Assembly: GCA_903928495.1 (NCBI GenBank) | Contig: CAIYQZ010000061.1 | Span: 124,001-188,000, forward strand | Source of the DNA: an uncultured bacterium | GTDB lineage: Bacteria; Pseudomonadota; Gammaproteobacteria; Burkholderiales; Burkholderiaceae_C | Direction of reading: 5' to 3' | DNA: 64,000 bases | The notes under the pieces: generated by a model | The model's database searches: none | Told to the model about the DNA's origin: nothing | Seen by the model: only the letters and a program-made list of their open reading frames with translations | Program-made: the position numbers and the translations under genes | Part shown: positions 1-11,806 of the stretch, one piece after another | Position numbering within the stretch: the stretch's first letter is position 1 | How the letters are laid out: each line of letters opens with the position of its first letter

Positions 1-881
1 TGATCAAGCAGGCGGACCAGGCCATGTACGCCGCCAAACGCCTGGGCCGCAACCGGTTTGAACGCTTCACGTCTGCCATGCAGGAGGCCACCCTGGTGCG
101 ATCACGCATTGCCCGCGACCTGCGTTCCGCCTTGAGCGGGCAACAGTTCTGGCTGGCCTATCAACCCGTGGTCGACCTGCGCACAGGAATGGTCCGCAAA
201 GCCGAAGCGCTGATCCGCTGGCAGCACCCCACACAGGGCGAGGTGGGCCCCGCCACCTTCATACCCATCGCGGAAGAGTCGGGCAGCATCCACGAGATTG
301 GCCAGTGGGTGTTCGAGACGTCGGCTGCGCAGGTGGCTCAATGGCGGCGCAGCTTGCACCCGGAGTTTCAGGTTGGTATCAACACCTCGCCCCTGCAGTA
401 CCAGCGCCAGGGACTGCAACCCGGCGCACTGACTGCACACTTGGCCACGCTGGGCCTGGACGGCCACAGCCTGGTCCTGGAAATCACCGAGGGCCTGTTG
501 ATGGACGCGTCGGCCGGCACGCGCCAGCAATTGAGCGCCCTGCACGCCGCAGGTTTCGAGATATCTTTGGACGACTTTGGCACCGGCTACTCGGCCCTGT
601 CCTACCTGCACCAGTTCGACCTGGACTACCTGAAAATCGACCAGTCATTTGTGCGTGGTCTGCATGCCGACAGCAAAGACCTGGCGCTGTGCAAAGCCAC
701 CATCGTGATGGCCCATGAGCTGGGCCTGAAGGTGGTGGCGGAGGGCATTGAAACCGAAGAACAGCGTGACCTGCTGGCCCAGGCAGGCTGCGATTTTGGC
801 CAGGGCTACCTGTTTTCACGCCCTGTCTCGGCTGGCGACTTCGAAGCGCTGATGGCCAAATGGCCTGTCAATGGATTCTGA
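1..881 (+). CDS. Cyclic-di-GMP phosphodiesterase, C-terminal part (GGDEF tail + EAL domain), truncated by window edge
   Basis: The reading frame is open from base 3, so the protein begins upstream of the window. The first visible residues (QADQAMYAAKRLGRNRF) are the usual end of a GGDEF domain; the rest is one EAL domain of about 250 residues. EAL domains hydrolyse cyclic-di-GMP to pGpG. The catalytic signatures are all present: the EAL triad in KAEALIRW, the Asn in NTSP, EITEG, DDFGTGYSAL, the Lys in LKIDQSF and AEGIETEEQ, so the domain is probably active. Whether the GGDEF half is active and what sensor sits in front cannot be seen. The gene ends just before the RidA gene, on the same strand. 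Confidence 0.93.
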   Translation, partial: IKQADQAMYAAKRLGRNRFERFTSAMQEATLVRSRIARDLRSALSGQQFWLAYQPVVDLRTGMVRKAEALIRWQHPTQGEVGPATFIPIAEESGSIHEIGQWVFETSAAQVAQWRRSLHPEFQVGINTSPLQYQRQGLQPGALTAHLATLGLDGHSLVLEITEGLLMDASAGTRQQLSALHAAGFEISLDDFGTGYSALSYLHQFDLDYLKIDQSFVRGLHADSKDLALCKATIVMAHELGLKVVAEGIETEEQRDLLAQAGCDFGQGYLFSRPVSAGDFEALMAKWPVNGF

Positions 882-951
882 TTTCGCAGCTGTAAAGTCA
901 ATACAGTCAAGCGCCAACAGCTTTTTTCTTTCATTTTTTACTGCAAACACC

Positions 952-1422
952 ATGAACGCACTGCAACAACTCCAAACCCTGAACATCACCCTGCCCCCGG
1001 TGGCCATTCCCGCCGCTGCCTATGTGCCCTTTGTGCAAACCGGCAAGCTGGTGTTTCTGAGTGGCCACATCGCCAAGCAAGACGGCAAACCCTGGGTGGG
1101 CCAACTGGGCCGCGACATGACCACCGACCAAGCCAAGCTGGCCGCACGCGCCGTGGCCATTGACCTGATGGGCACCCTGGCAGCGGCCTGTGCCGCAGCA
1201 GGCACCGACCTGAACGGTGTGAAACGCATCGTGAAGGTGATGAGCCTGGTCAACTCCACCGCCGACTACACCGAGCAGCACCTCGTCACCAACGGCTGCA
1301 GCGAGTTGCTCGGCCAAGTGTTTGGCGCGGAGGTGGGCGCACACGCCCGCAGCGCGTTCGGCGTGGCACAACTGCCAATGGGTGCGTGCGTGGAAATCGA
1401 GCTGATTGCCGAACTGGCCTGA
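952..1422 (+). CDS. RidA family protein (enamine/imine deaminase type)
   Basis: A 156-residue member of the RidA/YjgF/UK114 family, which as trimers hydrolyse reactive enamine/imine intermediates made by PLP enzymes; some subgroups have lost this activity. The C-terminal signature RSAFGVAQLPMGACVEIE is present and includes the family arginine. An upstream in-frame ATG at 871 overlaps the EAL gene and adds 27 residues that do not resemble the family; I chose the ATG at 952 because MNALQQLQTLNITLPP matches the normal N-terminus. The gene lies 70 bp after the EAL gene and converges with the secretion-type ATPase on the other strand only 6 bp beyond its stop. Length is somewhat above the 130 residues of classical RidA, as in the longer subgroup with the LSGHIAKQDGKP segment. 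Confidence 0.9.
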   Translation: MNALQQLQTLNITLPPVAIPAAAYVPFVQTGKLVFLSGHIAKQDGKPWVGQLGRDMTTDQAKLAARAVAIDLMGTLAAACAAAGTDLNGVKRIVKVMSLVNSTADYTEQHLVTNGCSELLGQVFGAEVGAHARSAFGVAQLPMGACVEIELIAELA

Positions 1423-1428
1423 GCCCCC

Positions 1429-3429
1429 TCACGCGTTGGCAGCAGCCAGCACCTCGCTCACCTCAGTGAGGCCCTGCAGTGCCTTTTCAATGCCGTCCTG
1501 GCGCAAGGTCAACATGCCGTGAGCCAGCGCCGACTGGCGCATCTCGCCGGCAGACGCCCGCTTGCGGATGAGGGAGCGCACCTCTTCGTTGCTGAGCATC
1601 AGCTCGTGCACACCCAGCCGCCCCTTGAAACCCGTCCCCCCACAGTGCGGGCACCCTTGGTGCCGATACAGATTCACGCCACCTTCCCCGTTGCTGTGCG
1701 CCAGCTTCCATTGCGCCACCTGGGCTTCAATCAACGGCTGCTGCGCCGGGGCCTGGCCGGTTGCATCCAGCCCAAGATACACCGCAGCCAAGTGAGCCAG
1801 CTGGTCCGGCTGGGCCGCTGAAGGCTGGCGACAGTGGGTGCACAGCCTGCGCACCAGCCGCTGTGCCAGGATGGCCAGCAGCGAATCGGAAAAATTGAAA
1901 GGGTCCAGCCCGATTTCGAGCAGCCGCGTGATGCTTTCGGGTGCCGAGTTGGTGTGCAGCGTGGACAGCACCAGATGGCCGGTCAGCGAGGCCTCGACCG
2001 CAATGCGGGCGGTTTCCTCGTCGCGCATTTCACCAATCATGATCACGTCGGGATCGGCACGCAAGAATGTGCGCATGGCAGCGGCAAAGGTCCAGCCGAT
2101 GCGCGGGTTCACCTGAACCTGCCGCAGGCCGGTCTGGGTGATTTCAATGGGGTCTTCCGCTGTCCAGATTTTGCGCTGGCGGGTGTTGATGTCGCTCAGC
2201 ACCGAATGAAGCGTGGTGGTTTTGCCCGACCCGGTGGGACCACATATCAACACCAGTCCGTAGGGCCGGTGTACCGCTTCACGCAGGGCATTCAGGTTGG
2301 CGGACAACAGGCCAATGCCATCCAGGGGCAGGGGCTTGCCCGATGCCAGCAGCCGCAGCACCACGTCTTCATGCCCTTGGGAGGTGGGCACGGTGACCAT
2401 GCGCAACTCCACCGGGGAGCCCCCAAAGCGAGAGAAGTCAATTTTTCCGTCCTGGGGGCGGCGGTGCTCCGAAATATCCAGATTGGCCATGATTTTCAGA
2501 CGCCCGACCAGCGCAAACCGAAACCGAGCCTCCAGCTCCAGATAGGGCCGCAGCTCGCCGTCGACGCGCAGGCGGATGCACACTTGGCTGGGCGCTTCGT
2601 CGGCTTCGATGTGAATGTCAGAGGCACGCTGGGAAATAGCCTCTTCAATCACCGTGTTGATCAGCCGCACCAGCACTGAATCGGACTCGCCCACCACATC
2701 GGCGCGGGGCACATCCGGAGTGCCCAGCACCTGATGCAAGTCAGTCAGCAACTCTCGGGCATTCTGCCGGACGGTACCGTTGACCGCGGCGCGCTCGGCC
2801 GGCGTCATGCTCAAGCTGCGTTCGGTGTAGCCGGTAGAGGCCCTGTCCTGGGCCGCCTGCAACGTGCCTGGTGCTGCCATCAGGGGCAAGATGCTTTTTT
2901 GAGTGATGAAGCGCAGCTCGTCCATTTGCCGCTTGTCCCACTGTGTGGCAAACAGCACCACCAGCGTGTCGTCTCTCAGCATCAGAGGCAGCAGTACCTC
3001 CCGCTGCGCCAGTTTGCGGGGCACCAGCGACAGTGCTGCGGCGTCGGCAGGCAGCAAATGCGGATCCACCACCACGGTGCCCAGCCAGTGAGTCAGCACC
3101 GCGTTGAGTTGTGCTTCGCTCAGTAACCCCTCATCCACCAACATGCGCCCCAGGGGCTTGCGCTCTTCACCAACCGGAGTCTGCTGTTGGCGCAGCAATA
3201 TGGCGCGCAAGGTGTCTTTGTCGACCAGGCCACTTTGCAGCACGGCCTGCCCCAGGTGGCGCACCGCCGGCTGGGACAGTTGGGGTTGATGAATGGCATC
3301 CCACAGTTCCTGCGCTGTGCTGGGCTGACTCACGCCCACCACCGACCCATCGGCCACACATGCAGGGGTGGGAGAAGAACCCGCGTGGGAAGTCCGCAGG
3401 GAAGGAAAGTCGTCGGCCAAGGAGTGCAT
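1429..3429 (-). CDS. GspE/PilB-type secretion or pilus assembly ATPase
   Basis: A 666-residue AAA-like ATPase of the GspE/PulE/PilB family, which powers type II secretion or type IV pilus extension from the cytoplasmic face of the inner membrane. In order: an MshEN/T2SSE N-terminal domain (about 55-200), Walker A GPTGSGKTT at 397-405, the Asp box around 426, Walker B with IMIGEMRDEE near 463-472, the His box LSTLHTN at 488-494, and a four-cysteine zinc site (C530, C533, C593, C596). The start is ATG, 24 bp after parC, so it may be the last gene of the parE operon. No other pilus or secretion genes are nearby, so its partner machine is unknown; the MshEN domain raises the possibility of c-di-GMP control, in keeping with the nearby EAL protein. 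Confidence 0.9.
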   Translation of the reverse strand: MHSLADDFPSLRTSHAGSSPTPACVADGSVVGVSQPSTAQELWDAIHQPQLSQPAVRHLGQAVLQSGLVDKDTLRAILLRQQQTPVGEERKPLGRMLVDEGLLSEAQLNAVLTHWLGTVVVDPHLLPADAAALSLVPRKLAQREVLLPLMLRDDTLVVLFATQWDKRQMDELRFITQKSILPLMAAPGTLQAAQDRASTGYTERSLSMTPAERAAVNGTVRQNARELLTDLHQVLGTPDVPRADVVGESDSVLVRLINTVIEEAISQRASDIHIEADEAPSQVCIRLRVDGELRPYLELEARFRFALVGRLKIMANLDISEHRRPQDGKIDFSRFGGSPVELRMVTVPTSQGHEDVVLRLLASGKPLPLDGIGLLSANLNALREAVHRPYGLVLICGPTGSGKTTTLHSVLSDINTRQRKIWTAEDPIEITQTGLRQVQVNPRIGWTFAAAMRTFLRADPDVIMIGEMRDEETARIAVEASLTGHLVLSTLHTNSAPESITRLLEIGLDPFNFSDSLLAILAQRLVRRLCTHCRQPSAAQPDQLAHLAAVYLGLDATGQAPAQQPLIEAQVAQWKLAHSNGEGGVNLYRHQGCPHCGGTGFKGRLGVHELMLSNEEVRSLIRKRASAGEMRQSALAHGMLTLRQDGIEKALQGLTEVSEVLAAANA

Positions 3430-3453
3430 GCCCGCCAGTATGCGCGGACTGCG

Positions 3454-5901
<2,448 letters not shown>

Positions 5902-5909
5902 TGGGTTGT

Positions 5910-6713
5910 TCAAAACACGGTGCGTGTTTTCTGGAGCGCTTTGGGGGGCAGCAGCGATTCATACAGGCCCAGCACGGTTTGGACGTAGCGGCGGGTCTCG
6001 GGAATGTCGGGCACCTGGCGGCCAGCGCGCCTGACAGCGCCTGCACCGGCGTTGTAAGCGGCCACCACGAGGTCTAGCCGCCCGGGGAATTGGGTCTGCA
6101 GGCGTGCCAGCAGGCGTGCACCGGTGTGGATGTTGGTGCGCGGGTCCATCAACTGCAGGGCAGCAGGACGTTCTGGCGTGTCGCGCACCCCATGCTCCTG
6201 GGCGGTGGTGGGCAGGATCTGCATCAGGCCCAATGCACCACGGGGGCTGACCGCTTGGGCATCGAAGCCCGACTCGGCAGCGATCACGGCCTGCAGCAGT
6301 TCGGGTGCCAGTCCGTGCGCATCAGACGCTTCGCGGATGTGATGGCGCACGGCTTTGTAGGCCGGTGACACATCAAAAAAAGCGAGCACTTTGGGATGCG
6401 TCACCACGGCACCTGTGTCTGGGGGTGCCGTACCCATCAAAGCGGGCGTCTCCCAGCCAGACTGGTCCAGGCGCAGCGTGTGGGTGGCGTCGCCAGGCGT
6501 GCGTCGGCGCGCCGTGGACTGTCGCTCGCCCAGGTAAAACAGTTCATATCGCTCGTCGAGCTTTTCAGCCGCAAAGTGCCCCACGCCACGCTCGTCCACG
6601 TAGCCCCACACCTGCGCCCGGGCTGCCAGGGGCACAGCCAGCAGTGCCGCCAGCAGCCAGGGCCACAGGCCACGGCCCACCAACGCCAGCAGAGAACAGG
6701 GCTGCAGGCTCAA
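5910..6713 (-). CDS. Lytic transglycosylase with DUF4124 and SLT domains
   Basis: A 267-residue secreted murein hydrolase that cleaves MurNAc-GlcNAc bonds to give 1,6-anhydro ends. It has a hydrophobic signal segment ([18 protein letters not shown]), a DUF4124-like stretch ([14 protein letters not shown]), then the SLT domain with the catalytic Glu in [10 protein letters not shown] and the motifs [13 protein letters not shown] and YNAGAGAV. The start is TTG at 6713, overlapping the parE stop as TTGA; a GTG 33 bases further in would also leave an intact signal peptide. Its position between the two topoisomerase IV subunit genes implies cotranscription with chromosome decatenation functions. 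Confidence 0.92.
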   Translation of the reverse strand: MSLQPCSLLALVGRGLWPWLLAALLAVPLAARAQVWGYVDERGVGHFAAEKLDERYELFYLGERQSTARRRTPGDATHTLRLDQSGWETPALMGTAPPDTGAVVTHPKVLAFFDVSPAYKAVRHHIREASDAHGLAPELLQAVIAAESGFDAQAVSPRGALGLMQILPTTAQEHGVRDTPERPAALQLMDPRTNIHTGARLLARLQTQFPGRLDLVVAAYNAGAGAVRRAGRQVPDIPETRRYVQTVLGLYESLLPPKALQKTRTVF

Positions 6714-8683
6714 ACGTCCACCTCGACGGAGTCGCCGCGCAGTTCCATCAGCTCGCGGCGGGCGGCAGCTTCGCCTTTGCCCATGAGTTTGGTGATGTGG
6801 CCTTCGGTGGCCGCAAAGTCAAAGGCACCCAGTTGCACGGGCAACAGGCGGCGGGTGTCGGGGTTGAGCGTGGTGTCCCACAGTTGCTCGGCGTTCATTT
6901 CGCCCAGCCCTTTGAAGCGGCTGATGGTCCAGGCGCCTTCTTTCACGCCCTCTTTGCGCAGCTTGTCGAGGGTGGCGTTCAGCTCGCCTTCGTCCAGCGC
7001 ATAGGCCTTGGCGGCGGGCTTTTTGCCCCGCGCGGGCGCGTCGATGCGGTAGAGCGGCGGGCGCGCCACAAACACGTGGCCCGTTTCGATCAGCTTGGGG
7101 AAGTGGCGGAAAAACAGCGTCAGCAGCAGCACCTGGATGTGCGAGCCGTCCACATCGGCATCGCTCAAAATGCAGACCTTGCCATAGCGCAGGCCGCTCA
7201 GGTTGGGCTGGTCGTTCGGGCCATGGGGGTCTACGCCGATGGCCACCGAAATGTCGTGGATTTCGGTGTTGGCAAACAGGCGGTCGCGGTCCACTTCCCA
7301 CGTGTTCAGCACCTTGCCGCGCAGGGGCAACACGGCCTGGTTTTCTTTGTCACGGCCCATTTTGGCGCTGCCCCCGGCAGAGTCGCCCTCGACCAGAAAC
7401 ACCTCGTTGTGCGCAATGTCGCGGCTTTCACAGTCGGTGAGTTTGCCGGGCAACACGGCCACGCCCGAGCCCTTGCGCTTTTCCACTTTTTGCCCGGCTT
7501 TCTGGCGGGTTTGCGCGGCCTTGATGGCCAACTCGGCCAGCTTTTTGCCATATTCCACGTGCTGGTTGAGCCACAACTCCAGCGTGGGTTTGACGAAGCT
7601 CGACACCAGGCGCACGGCATCGCGAGAGTTGAGCCGCTCTTTGATCTGGCCCTGGAACTGCGGGTCCAGCACCTTGGCGCTCAGCACGTAGCTGGCGCGG
7701 GCAAACACGTCTTCGGGCAGCAGCTTCACACCCTTGGGGGCCAGTGCGTGCAGTTCGATGAACCCTTTGACTGCCTGAAACAGACCGTCACGCAAACCAC
7801 TTTCGTGAGTGCCACCGGCAGGGGTGGGAATGAGGTTGACGTAGCTCTCGCGCACGGGCGAGCCGTCTTCGGTGAACGCCACGCACCAGCCTGCGCCTTC
7901 GCCTTCGGCAAAGCTGTCGTGTCCACTGTCGGCAGTGCCCTCACCTTCAAACAGCGGAATGACAGGCTCGCCATGCAGGGTTTGCTGCAGGTAGTCGCGC
8001 AGACCGCCTTTGTATTGCCAGGTCTGCGTCTCTCGGGTTTTGTCGTTCACCAGTGTCACGCTCACACCGGGCATCAGCACAGCCTTGCTGCGCAGCAGGT
8101 GGGTGAGTTCACTGAGCGGCAACTGGGCCGATTCAAAGTACTTCGCATCCGGCCACACGCGCACGGTCGTACCCTGCTTGCGGTCACCTTCACCCTTTGG
8201 GGCAACGGTCAGCGGCTCCACCACGTCACCAGCAGCAAACACCAGGCGGGCCACCTGGCCTTCGCGGTAACTGGTGACTTCCATGCGGGTGGCCAGCGCG
8301 TTGGTCACGCTCACCCCCACGCCGTGCAAACCGCCCGAAAAACTGTAAGCCCCGCCCTTGCCTTTGTCGAACTTTCCACCCGCATGCAGGCGGGTGAACA
8401 CCAATTCGATGACCGGTGCTTTTTCTTCAGGGTGTAGCCCGAACGGAATGCCCCGGCCGTCGTCGTCCACACCCACCGAACCGTCGTCGTGCAGGGTGAC
8501 TTTGATCTTCTTGCCAAACCCAGCCAACGCCTCGTCGGCAGCGTTGTCCAGCACCTCCTGAATGACGTGCAAGGGGTTGTCGGTGCGGGTGTACATGCCC
8601 GGGCGTTGCTTGACGGGCTCCAGGCCCTTCAACACACGAATGGACTGTTCGGAATACTCAGATGCGTTTGCTTGCGTTGCCAT
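6710..8683 (-). CDS. parE: DNA topoisomerase IV subunit B
   Basis: ATPase subunit of topoisomerase IV, 657 residues, near the usual length. GHKL ATPase motifs are visible: DNAADEALAG, DDGRGIPFG and the GGLHGVGVSVTNAL loop. The TOPRIM domain holds EGDSAGGSAKMGRD and DADVDGSHIQ. The C-terminal end matches the ParE/GyrB type (FKGLGEMNAEQLWDTT). The open frame extends 92 codons upstream, but the family N-terminus (SEQSIRVLKGLEPVKQRPGMY) fixes the ATG at 8683. First gene of the minus-strand run parE-transglycosylase-parC, and divergent from the MFS gene at 8786 over a gap of about 100 bp that must hold both promoters. Confidence 0.96.
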   Translation of the reverse strand: MATQANASEYSEQSIRVLKGLEPVKQRPGMYTRTDNPLHVIQEVLDNAADEALAGFGKKIKVTLHDDGSVGVDDDGRGIPFGLHPEEKAPVIELVFTRLHAGGKFDKGKGGAYSFSGGLHGVGVSVTNALATRMEVTSYREGQVARLVFAAGDVVEPLTVAPKGEGDRKQGTTVRVWPDAKYFESAQLPLSELTHLLRSKAVLMPGVSVTLVNDKTRETQTWQYKGGLRDYLQQTLHGEPVIPLFEGEGTADSGHDSFAEGEGAGWCVAFTEDGSPVRESYVNLIPTPAGGTHESGLRDGLFQAVKGFIELHALAPKGVKLLPEDVFARASYVLSAKVLDPQFQGQIKERLNSRDAVRLVSSFVKPTLELWLNQHVEYGKKLAELAIKAAQTRQKAGQKVEKRKGSGVAVLPGKLTDCESRDIAHNEVFLVEGDSAGGSAKMGRDKENQAVLPLRGKVLNTWEVDRDRLFANTEIHDISVAIGVDPHGPNDQPNLSGLRYGKVCILSDADVDGSHIQVLLLTLFFRHFPKLIETGHVFVARPPLYRIDAPARGKKPAAKAYALDEGELNATLDKLRKEGVKEGAWTISRFKGLGEMNAEQLWDTTLNPDTRRLLPVQLGAFDFAATEGHITKLMGKGEAAARRELMELRGDSVEVDV

Positions 8684-8785
8684 GCGCCGGATTGTATGCG
8701 GCAGCCAATAAAAAGCTGTATGAAACAACAGCCAACCAAACACAGGCGACGCAGTGGCATGGCCCTTTTCGTTACATTCACGCAC

Positions 8786-10012
8786 ATGAACACCGCACCC
8801 GCCCGCCAAACCCTGCCCATGTGGCAACTGCTGTTGTGTGGCGCTGCCATCGTCACCCTGTCGATGGGTGTGCGCCACGGTTTCGGGCTGTGGCTGCAAC
8901 CGATCACGCAGGCCCAGGGCTGGAGCCGCGAGTCGTTTTCGCTGGCGCTGGCGGTGCAAAACCTGTCGTGGGGGGTGTTTGGCATTTTTGCGGGCATGGT
9001 GGCCGACCGCTTTGGCGCGTTTCGGGTGCTGGTGCTGGGTGCCGTGCTGTACGCGCTGGGCTTGGCGGGCATGGCACTGTCGCCCACGCCCGGCGTGTTT
9101 TTGCTGACCACGGGGGTGCTGATCGGAGCCGCCCAGGCGGGCACCACCTATGCGGTCATTTATGGTGTGATCGGCCGCAACATCCCGGCGGAGCGTCGCT
9201 CATGGGCCATGGGCGTGGCGGCCGCTGCAGGGTCGTTCGGCCAGTTTTTGATGGTGCCGGTGGAAGGCTGGCTGATTGCGAGCCTGGGCTGGCAAACGGC
9301 CCTGCTGGCGCTCGCCGCGGCTGTGATGCTGATTGCCCCGCTGGCCTGGGGCCTGCGCGAACCGGCGGCACTGGCACCCGGTGGTGTGAAGCGCGAGCAA
9401 ACCATCTGGCAGGCGCTGCGCGAGGCGTTCAAGTACCGCAGCTTCCAGCTGCTGATGGCCGGGTACTTCGTGTGCGGCTTCCAGGTGGTGTTCATTGGCG
9501 TGCACATGCCCAGCTATCTGAAAGACAACGGTTTGTCGCCCCAGGTCGCCAGCTACGCACTGGCGTTGATCGGGCTGTTCAACGTGTTTGGCACCTACGC
9601 AGCGGGTGTGCTGGGGCAGAGATGGCCCAAAAAGAACATATTGGCGGGCATTTACCTGCTGCGCTCGGTGGCCATTTCGGTGTTTCTGCTGGCACCGCTG
9701 ACCCCTGCCAGCGTGTACGTGTTTGCCAGCGTGATGGGTGTGCTGTGGCTGTCCACCGTGCCGCCCACCAATGCGGTGGTGGCGCAGATTTTTGGCGTGC
9801 AGCACTTTTCCATGCTGGGCGGTTTTGTGTTCTTCAGCCACCAGATCGGCAGCTTCATGGGCGTGTGGCTGGGGGGGGTGCTGTACGACCGCACGGGCAG
9901 CTACGACATCGTGTGGCAAATCGCTATTGCGCTGGGCGTGTTCGCTGCACTCATCAACCTGCCCGTGAAAGAAACCGCCATACAGCGCCGTGCGCCGGCG
10001 GCTGCAGCCTGA
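8786..10012 (+). CDS. MFS transporter (monocarboxylate/oxalate-type fold), substrate unknown
   Basis: A 408-residue integral membrane carrier with about 12 hydrophobic segments. The N-terminal half carries the loop 2-3 signature (GMVADRFGAFRVL), and GLWLQPITQAQGWSRESFSLALA resembles the OFA/MCT branch of the major facilitator superfamily. The start at 8786 (MNTAPARQTLPMWQ) is chosen because longer frames run into parE on the other strand. It is followed after 11 bp by a short membrane ORF that may be cotranscribed. The substrate cannot be read from the sequence; organic acids are typical of this branch. Confidence 0.85.
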   Translation: MNTAPARQTLPMWQLLLCGAAIVTLSMGVRHGFGLWLQPITQAQGWSRESFSLALAVQNLSWGVFGIFAGMVADRFGAFRVLVLGAVLYALGLAGMALSPTPGVFLLTTGVLIGAAQAGTTYAVIYGVIGRNIPAERRSWAMGVAAAAGSFGQFLMVPVEGWLIASLGWQTALLALAAAVMLIAPLAWGLREPAALAPGGVKREQTIWQALREAFKYRSFQLLMAGYFVCGFQVVFIGVHMPSYLKDNGLSPQVASYALALIGLFNVFGTYAAGVLGQRWPKKNILAGIYLLRSVAISVFLLAPLTPASVYVFASVMGVLWLSTVPPTNAVVAQIFGVQHFSMLGGFVFFSHQIGSFMGVWLGGVLYDRTGSYDIVWQIAIALGVFAALINLPVKETAIQRRAPAAAA

Positions 10013-10023
10013 GGTAGCCCACC

Positions 10024-10188
10024 GTGACCGACCAACCCACACTGCACCCGGCCGACGCCCCCCTGCCCCGCTGGCTGCGCTGGGGTCTGGGTGCCGCAGC
10101 GGTGCTGGCAACGCTGGGCGTCTTCGCGCTGTACCAGCGCCCCGAGTTTCTGATCAACCTGGCCGACCAGCTCTGGGCTTGCTTCTGA
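10024..10188 (+). CDS. Small single-pass membrane protein, 54 residues, function unknown
   Basis: A short frame beginning with GTG, 11 bp after the MFS stop, with a good ribosome binding site (GAGGTAG, which overlaps that stop). The product is proline-rich at the start, then WLRWGLGAAAVLATLGVFAL forms one membrane segment, followed by a short polar tail ending in DQLWACF. It reads as a genuine translationally coupled gene by start context and composition, but the family is not one I recognise. It may be an accessory of the MFS carrier; that is only inference from spacing. Confidence 0.6.
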   Translation: MTDQPTLHPADAPLPRWLRWGLGAAAVLATLGVFALYQRPEFLINLADQLWACF

Positions 10189-10201
10189 TTTTCAATCTTT
10201 T

Positions 10202-10246
10202 TTGGCACCCATCGTTTGATGGTATTGTGTTTACAGCTATATAAAA
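10202..10246 (+). repeat. Dispersed intergenic repeat, copy A
   Basis: AT-rich stretch GGCACCCATCGTTTGATGGT followed by ATTGTG and AGCTATATAAAAA, matching the window-wide consensus GGCCTCCAGCGCTTGATGGT..AATAGCTAT. It ends at the start codon of the methyltransferase. Confidence 0.55.
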
Positions 10247-10840
10247 ATGCACGCTTCTTCCTCTCCTTCAGAATGGGTGTTGCGTTGGGCGCACCTGATT
10301 CGGGCCCATGGCAACGTGCTCGATGTGGCCTGCGGCAGTGGTCGGCACGCCCATTGGCTGGCCTTGCAGGGCTTTCAGGTCACGGGGGTGGACCGCGATG
10401 CCGAGGCTCTGGCCACCACGCAAGCGCTGTGGCCCGCCAATGCCGCATCTGCCAGGCAACTGCTGAAAGCCGACATTGAAAACCAGCCTTGGCCCCTGGC
10501 TGGCCAGACCTTCGATGCCCTGGTGATCACCCACTACCTGTGGCGGCCGCTGTGGCCCCAGCTGCTGGCGTCGCTGGCGCCGGGCGGCGTCTACATCCAC
10601 GAGACCTTTGCCCATGGCAACGCCACAGTGGGCAAACCCAGCCGACCCGACTTTTTGCTGCAACCCGGCGAACTGCTGACGGTGTGCTCAGGCATGCGAG
10701 TGGTGGCCTACGAAGACGGCTTTTGCAGCAACCCCGACCGGTTTGTGCAGCGCATCGTGGCCGTGCGCGACACCACCCCCGCCGACGCACCACCGGCCCG
10801 ACACAACTTGACACAACCCAGGCCCCACGCTGCTGGCTAG
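10247..10840 (+). CDS. Class I SAM-dependent methyltransferase
   Basis: A 197-residue Rossmann-fold methyltransferase. Motif I is [16 protein letters not shown] and the acidic end of strand 2 is GVDRDAEAL, so S-adenosylmethionine binding is clear; motif IV is probably [16 protein letters not shown]. The overall length and the [27 protein letters not shown] segment resemble TehB-like small-molecule methyltransferases, but the acceptor is not predictable. There is no obvious Shine-Dalgarno sequence before the ATG; the upstream 45 bases are a copy of the dispersed repeat. It precedes dapA by 31 bp. Confidence 0.85.
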   Translation: MHASSSPSEWVLRWAHLIRAHGNVLDVACGSGRHAHWLALQGFQVTGVDRDAEALATTQALWPANAASARQLLKADIENQPWPLAGQTFDALVITHYLWRPLWPQLLASLAPGGVYIHETFAHGNATVGKPSRPDFLLQPGELLTVCSGMRVVAYEDGFCSNPDRFVQRIVAVRDTTPADAPPARHNLTQPRPHAAG

Positions 10841-10871
10841 AATGGCCCGATTTGCGTTGACACACACTCAT

Positions 10872-11771
10872 ATGAACCCCATCACCGGCAGCATCGTGGC
10901 ATTGGTCACGCCCATGCACGACGACGGCAGCGTGGACTACCCCACCCTGCGCAAACTCATCGACTGGCACATCACCGAAGGCACCGACTGCATTGGCGTG
11001 GTGGGCACCACGGGCGAGTCGCCCACCGTGAGCGTGGAAGAGCACTGCGAAATCATCCGGGTGTCGGTCGAGCAAGCCAAAACCCATGGCGACAAGCGTG
11101 TACCCATCATGGCCGGGTGCGGGGCCAATTCCACCGCTGAAGCCATTGAACTGGCCAAGTTCGCCCGCAGCGTCGGCGCAGACTGCCAACTGCAGGTGGT
11201 GCCCTACTACAACAAGCCCACCCAAGAAGGCCAGTACCAACACTTCAAGGCCATTGCCGAAGCCACTGGCGATTTGCCTGTGGTGCTCTACAACGTGCCC
11301 GGCCGCAGCGTGGCCGACATGGCGCACGCCACCGTGCTGCGCCTGGCACAGGTGCCCGGCATCGTCGGCATCAAGGAAGCCACCGGCAACATCGAGCGCG
11401 CCCAGTGGCTCATCAAGGAAGCCCCCAAAGGCTTTTCAATCTACTCTGGCGACGACGCCACCTCGGTGGCTTTGATGCTGTGTGGTGGCCAGGGCAACAT
11501 CAGCGTGTCAGCCAACATCGCGCCTCGCCTGATGCACGAGATGTGCATGGCAGCGGTGGCAGGCGACACCGCCAAAGCCATGGCCATTCAGCTCCAACTG
11601 CTGCCAATCCACAAGCACCTGTTCGTCGAAGCCAACCCCATCCCCGTGAAATGGGCCATGGCTCGCATGGGACTGTGCGGCCCGGCCTTGCGTCTGCCTA
11701 TGACGCAACTGGAAGCCGCCAACGCCCCTGTTGTCGAGGCGGCACTGAAAGCCGCCGGACTGCTGGCTTGA
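10872..11771 (+). CDS. dapA: 4-hydroxy-tetrahydrodipicolinate synthase
   Basis: First committed enzyme of the lysine/diaminopimelate pathway: condenses pyruvate with aspartate semialdehyde. 299 residues, close to the family norm. The GTTGES pyruvate loop, the catalytic Tyr in VVLYNVPGR and the Schiff-base Lys in [11 protein letters not shown] are present. The start [15 protein letters not shown] is the canonical N-terminus; a frame beginning 30 bases upstream is rejected. Followed by bamC, the same gene pair as dapA-bamC (dapX/nlpB) in many proteobacteria. Confidence 0.97.
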   Translation: MNPITGSIVALVTPMHDDGSVDYPTLRKLIDWHITEGTDCIGVVGTTGESPTVSVEEHCEIIRVSVEQAKTHGDKRVPIMAGCGANSTAEAIELAKFARSVGADCQLQVVPYYNKPTQEGQYQHFKAIAEATGDLPVVLYNVPGRSVADMAHATVLRLAQVPGIVGIKEATGNIERAQWLIKEAPKGFSIYSGDDATSVALMLCGGQGNISVSANIAPRLMHEMCMAAVAGDTAKAMAIQLQLLPIHKHLFVEANPIPVKWAMARMGLCGPALRLPMTQLEAANAPVVEAALKAAGLLA

Positions 11772-11806
11772 AGCACTCAGCACACGCATTGCCACCGACT
11801 GCCCAC

